A DNA stretch of 20,813 bases, from NCBI GenBank assembly GCA_045134375.1, contig JBGUVL010000010.1:1-20813 (forward strand). Reading direction: 5' to 3'. The position numbers were made by a program, and so were the translations under genes. Each line of letters begins with the position of its first letter. Positions within the stretch are counted from its first letter, which is position 1. Source of the DNA: JBGUVL01 sp045134375. Lineage in GTDB: Bacteria; Bacillota_I; Bacilli_A; Erysipelotrichales; Erysipelotrichaceae. The notes beneath the pieces are model-generated. The model was not told where the DNA came from and did no database searches. It saw only the letters and a program-made list of their open reading frames with translations. Below, one piece after another: positions 20,754 to 20,813 of the stretch.

Positions 20754-20813
20754 ATGAAAGAAAAAGTACGTCAAGAACTACAAAAAAGAACAAAAAATCA
20801 TGCGATACAAGAG
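20754..20813 (+). CDS. 5' end of an unidentified gene (partial)
   Basis: Only the first 20 codons are in the window. The start reads MKEKVRQELQKRTKNHAIQE, a charged, probably helical and cytoplasmic N-terminus. ATG 20754 is in frame with a GTG at 20751, and AAGGATG upstream could serve either. It follows its own promoter. The product cannot be identified from this much sequence. Confidence 0.55.
   Translation, partial: MKEKVRQELQKRTKNHAIQE

Overview
The window is compact, AT-rich bacterial DNA with strong AGGAGG-type ribosome binding sites, consensus sigma-A promoters and many Rho-independent terminators. An Asn-specific T-box upstream of asnB, a WYL regulator, a mannose/sorbose-type PTS IIB protein and a SpoVID-like LysM protein all point to the Bacillota. 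The mix of genes looks to me like Erysipelotrichia or a related gut lineage, but no marker gene settles this. Most of the window is ordinary chromosomal backbone. A degenerate tandem repeat at the extreme left edge may be the end of an insertion element lying outside the window.

Layout. 1-1650: short tandem repeat, then a minus-strand aspartokinase gene (lysC) with its own promoter and terminator. 1451-2426: a divergent pair made of a LexA/CI-type self-cleaving repressor (XRE helix-turn-helix plus S24 peptidase) and a 62-residue single-pass membrane protein. The strong promoter of the small gene is overlaid by dyad operators that also overlap the repressor promoter. 2423-3764: a minus-strand pair, ankyrin-repeat protein then WYL regulator. 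3934-5824: three overlapping genes that look like a DNA-maintenance operon (AlkD-like glycosylase, an unknown protein with a possible PD-(D/E)XK-like motif, a DEDDh exonuclease). The first gene appears to be leaderless. 5866-7646: a LysM protein resembling SpoVID and a DUF7309/DUF6930-type protein. 7721-9922: a MATE transporter with a radical SAM/SPASM protein. 9994-10818: a choline-kinase-like phosphotransferase, divergent from a four-gene operon (10888-14189: B12-binding radical SAM DUF4080 protein, rdgB, trmL, membrane protein). The two divergent leaders form a near-perfect 20-nt inverted repeat. 14209-16407: DUF3892 protein and asnB on the minus strand, the latter behind an Asn T-box. 16591-18498: a 48-residue membrane protein missed by length cut-offs, a CNNM/CBS (HlyC/CorC) membrane protein, and a RidA protein with an unusual Cys-rich tail. 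18730-20082: AzgA-type purine permease. 20160-20669: a stand-alone PTS IIB. 20754-end: the start of a further gene.

The best candidate for an undescribed system is the repressor/small-membrane-protein pair at 1451-2426. Its architecture is that of a lexA-yneA or lexA-sosA locus: a DNA-damage-inducible repressor beside a small membrane cell-division inhibitor. Here, however, it is built from a phage-type XRE-S24 repressor, a TGTAGA-N7-TCTACA operator and a small protein with no LysM domain. Other points worth checking are the leaderless alkD operon, the Cys-rich RidA tail, the mirrored leaders around 10851 and the orphan IIB.
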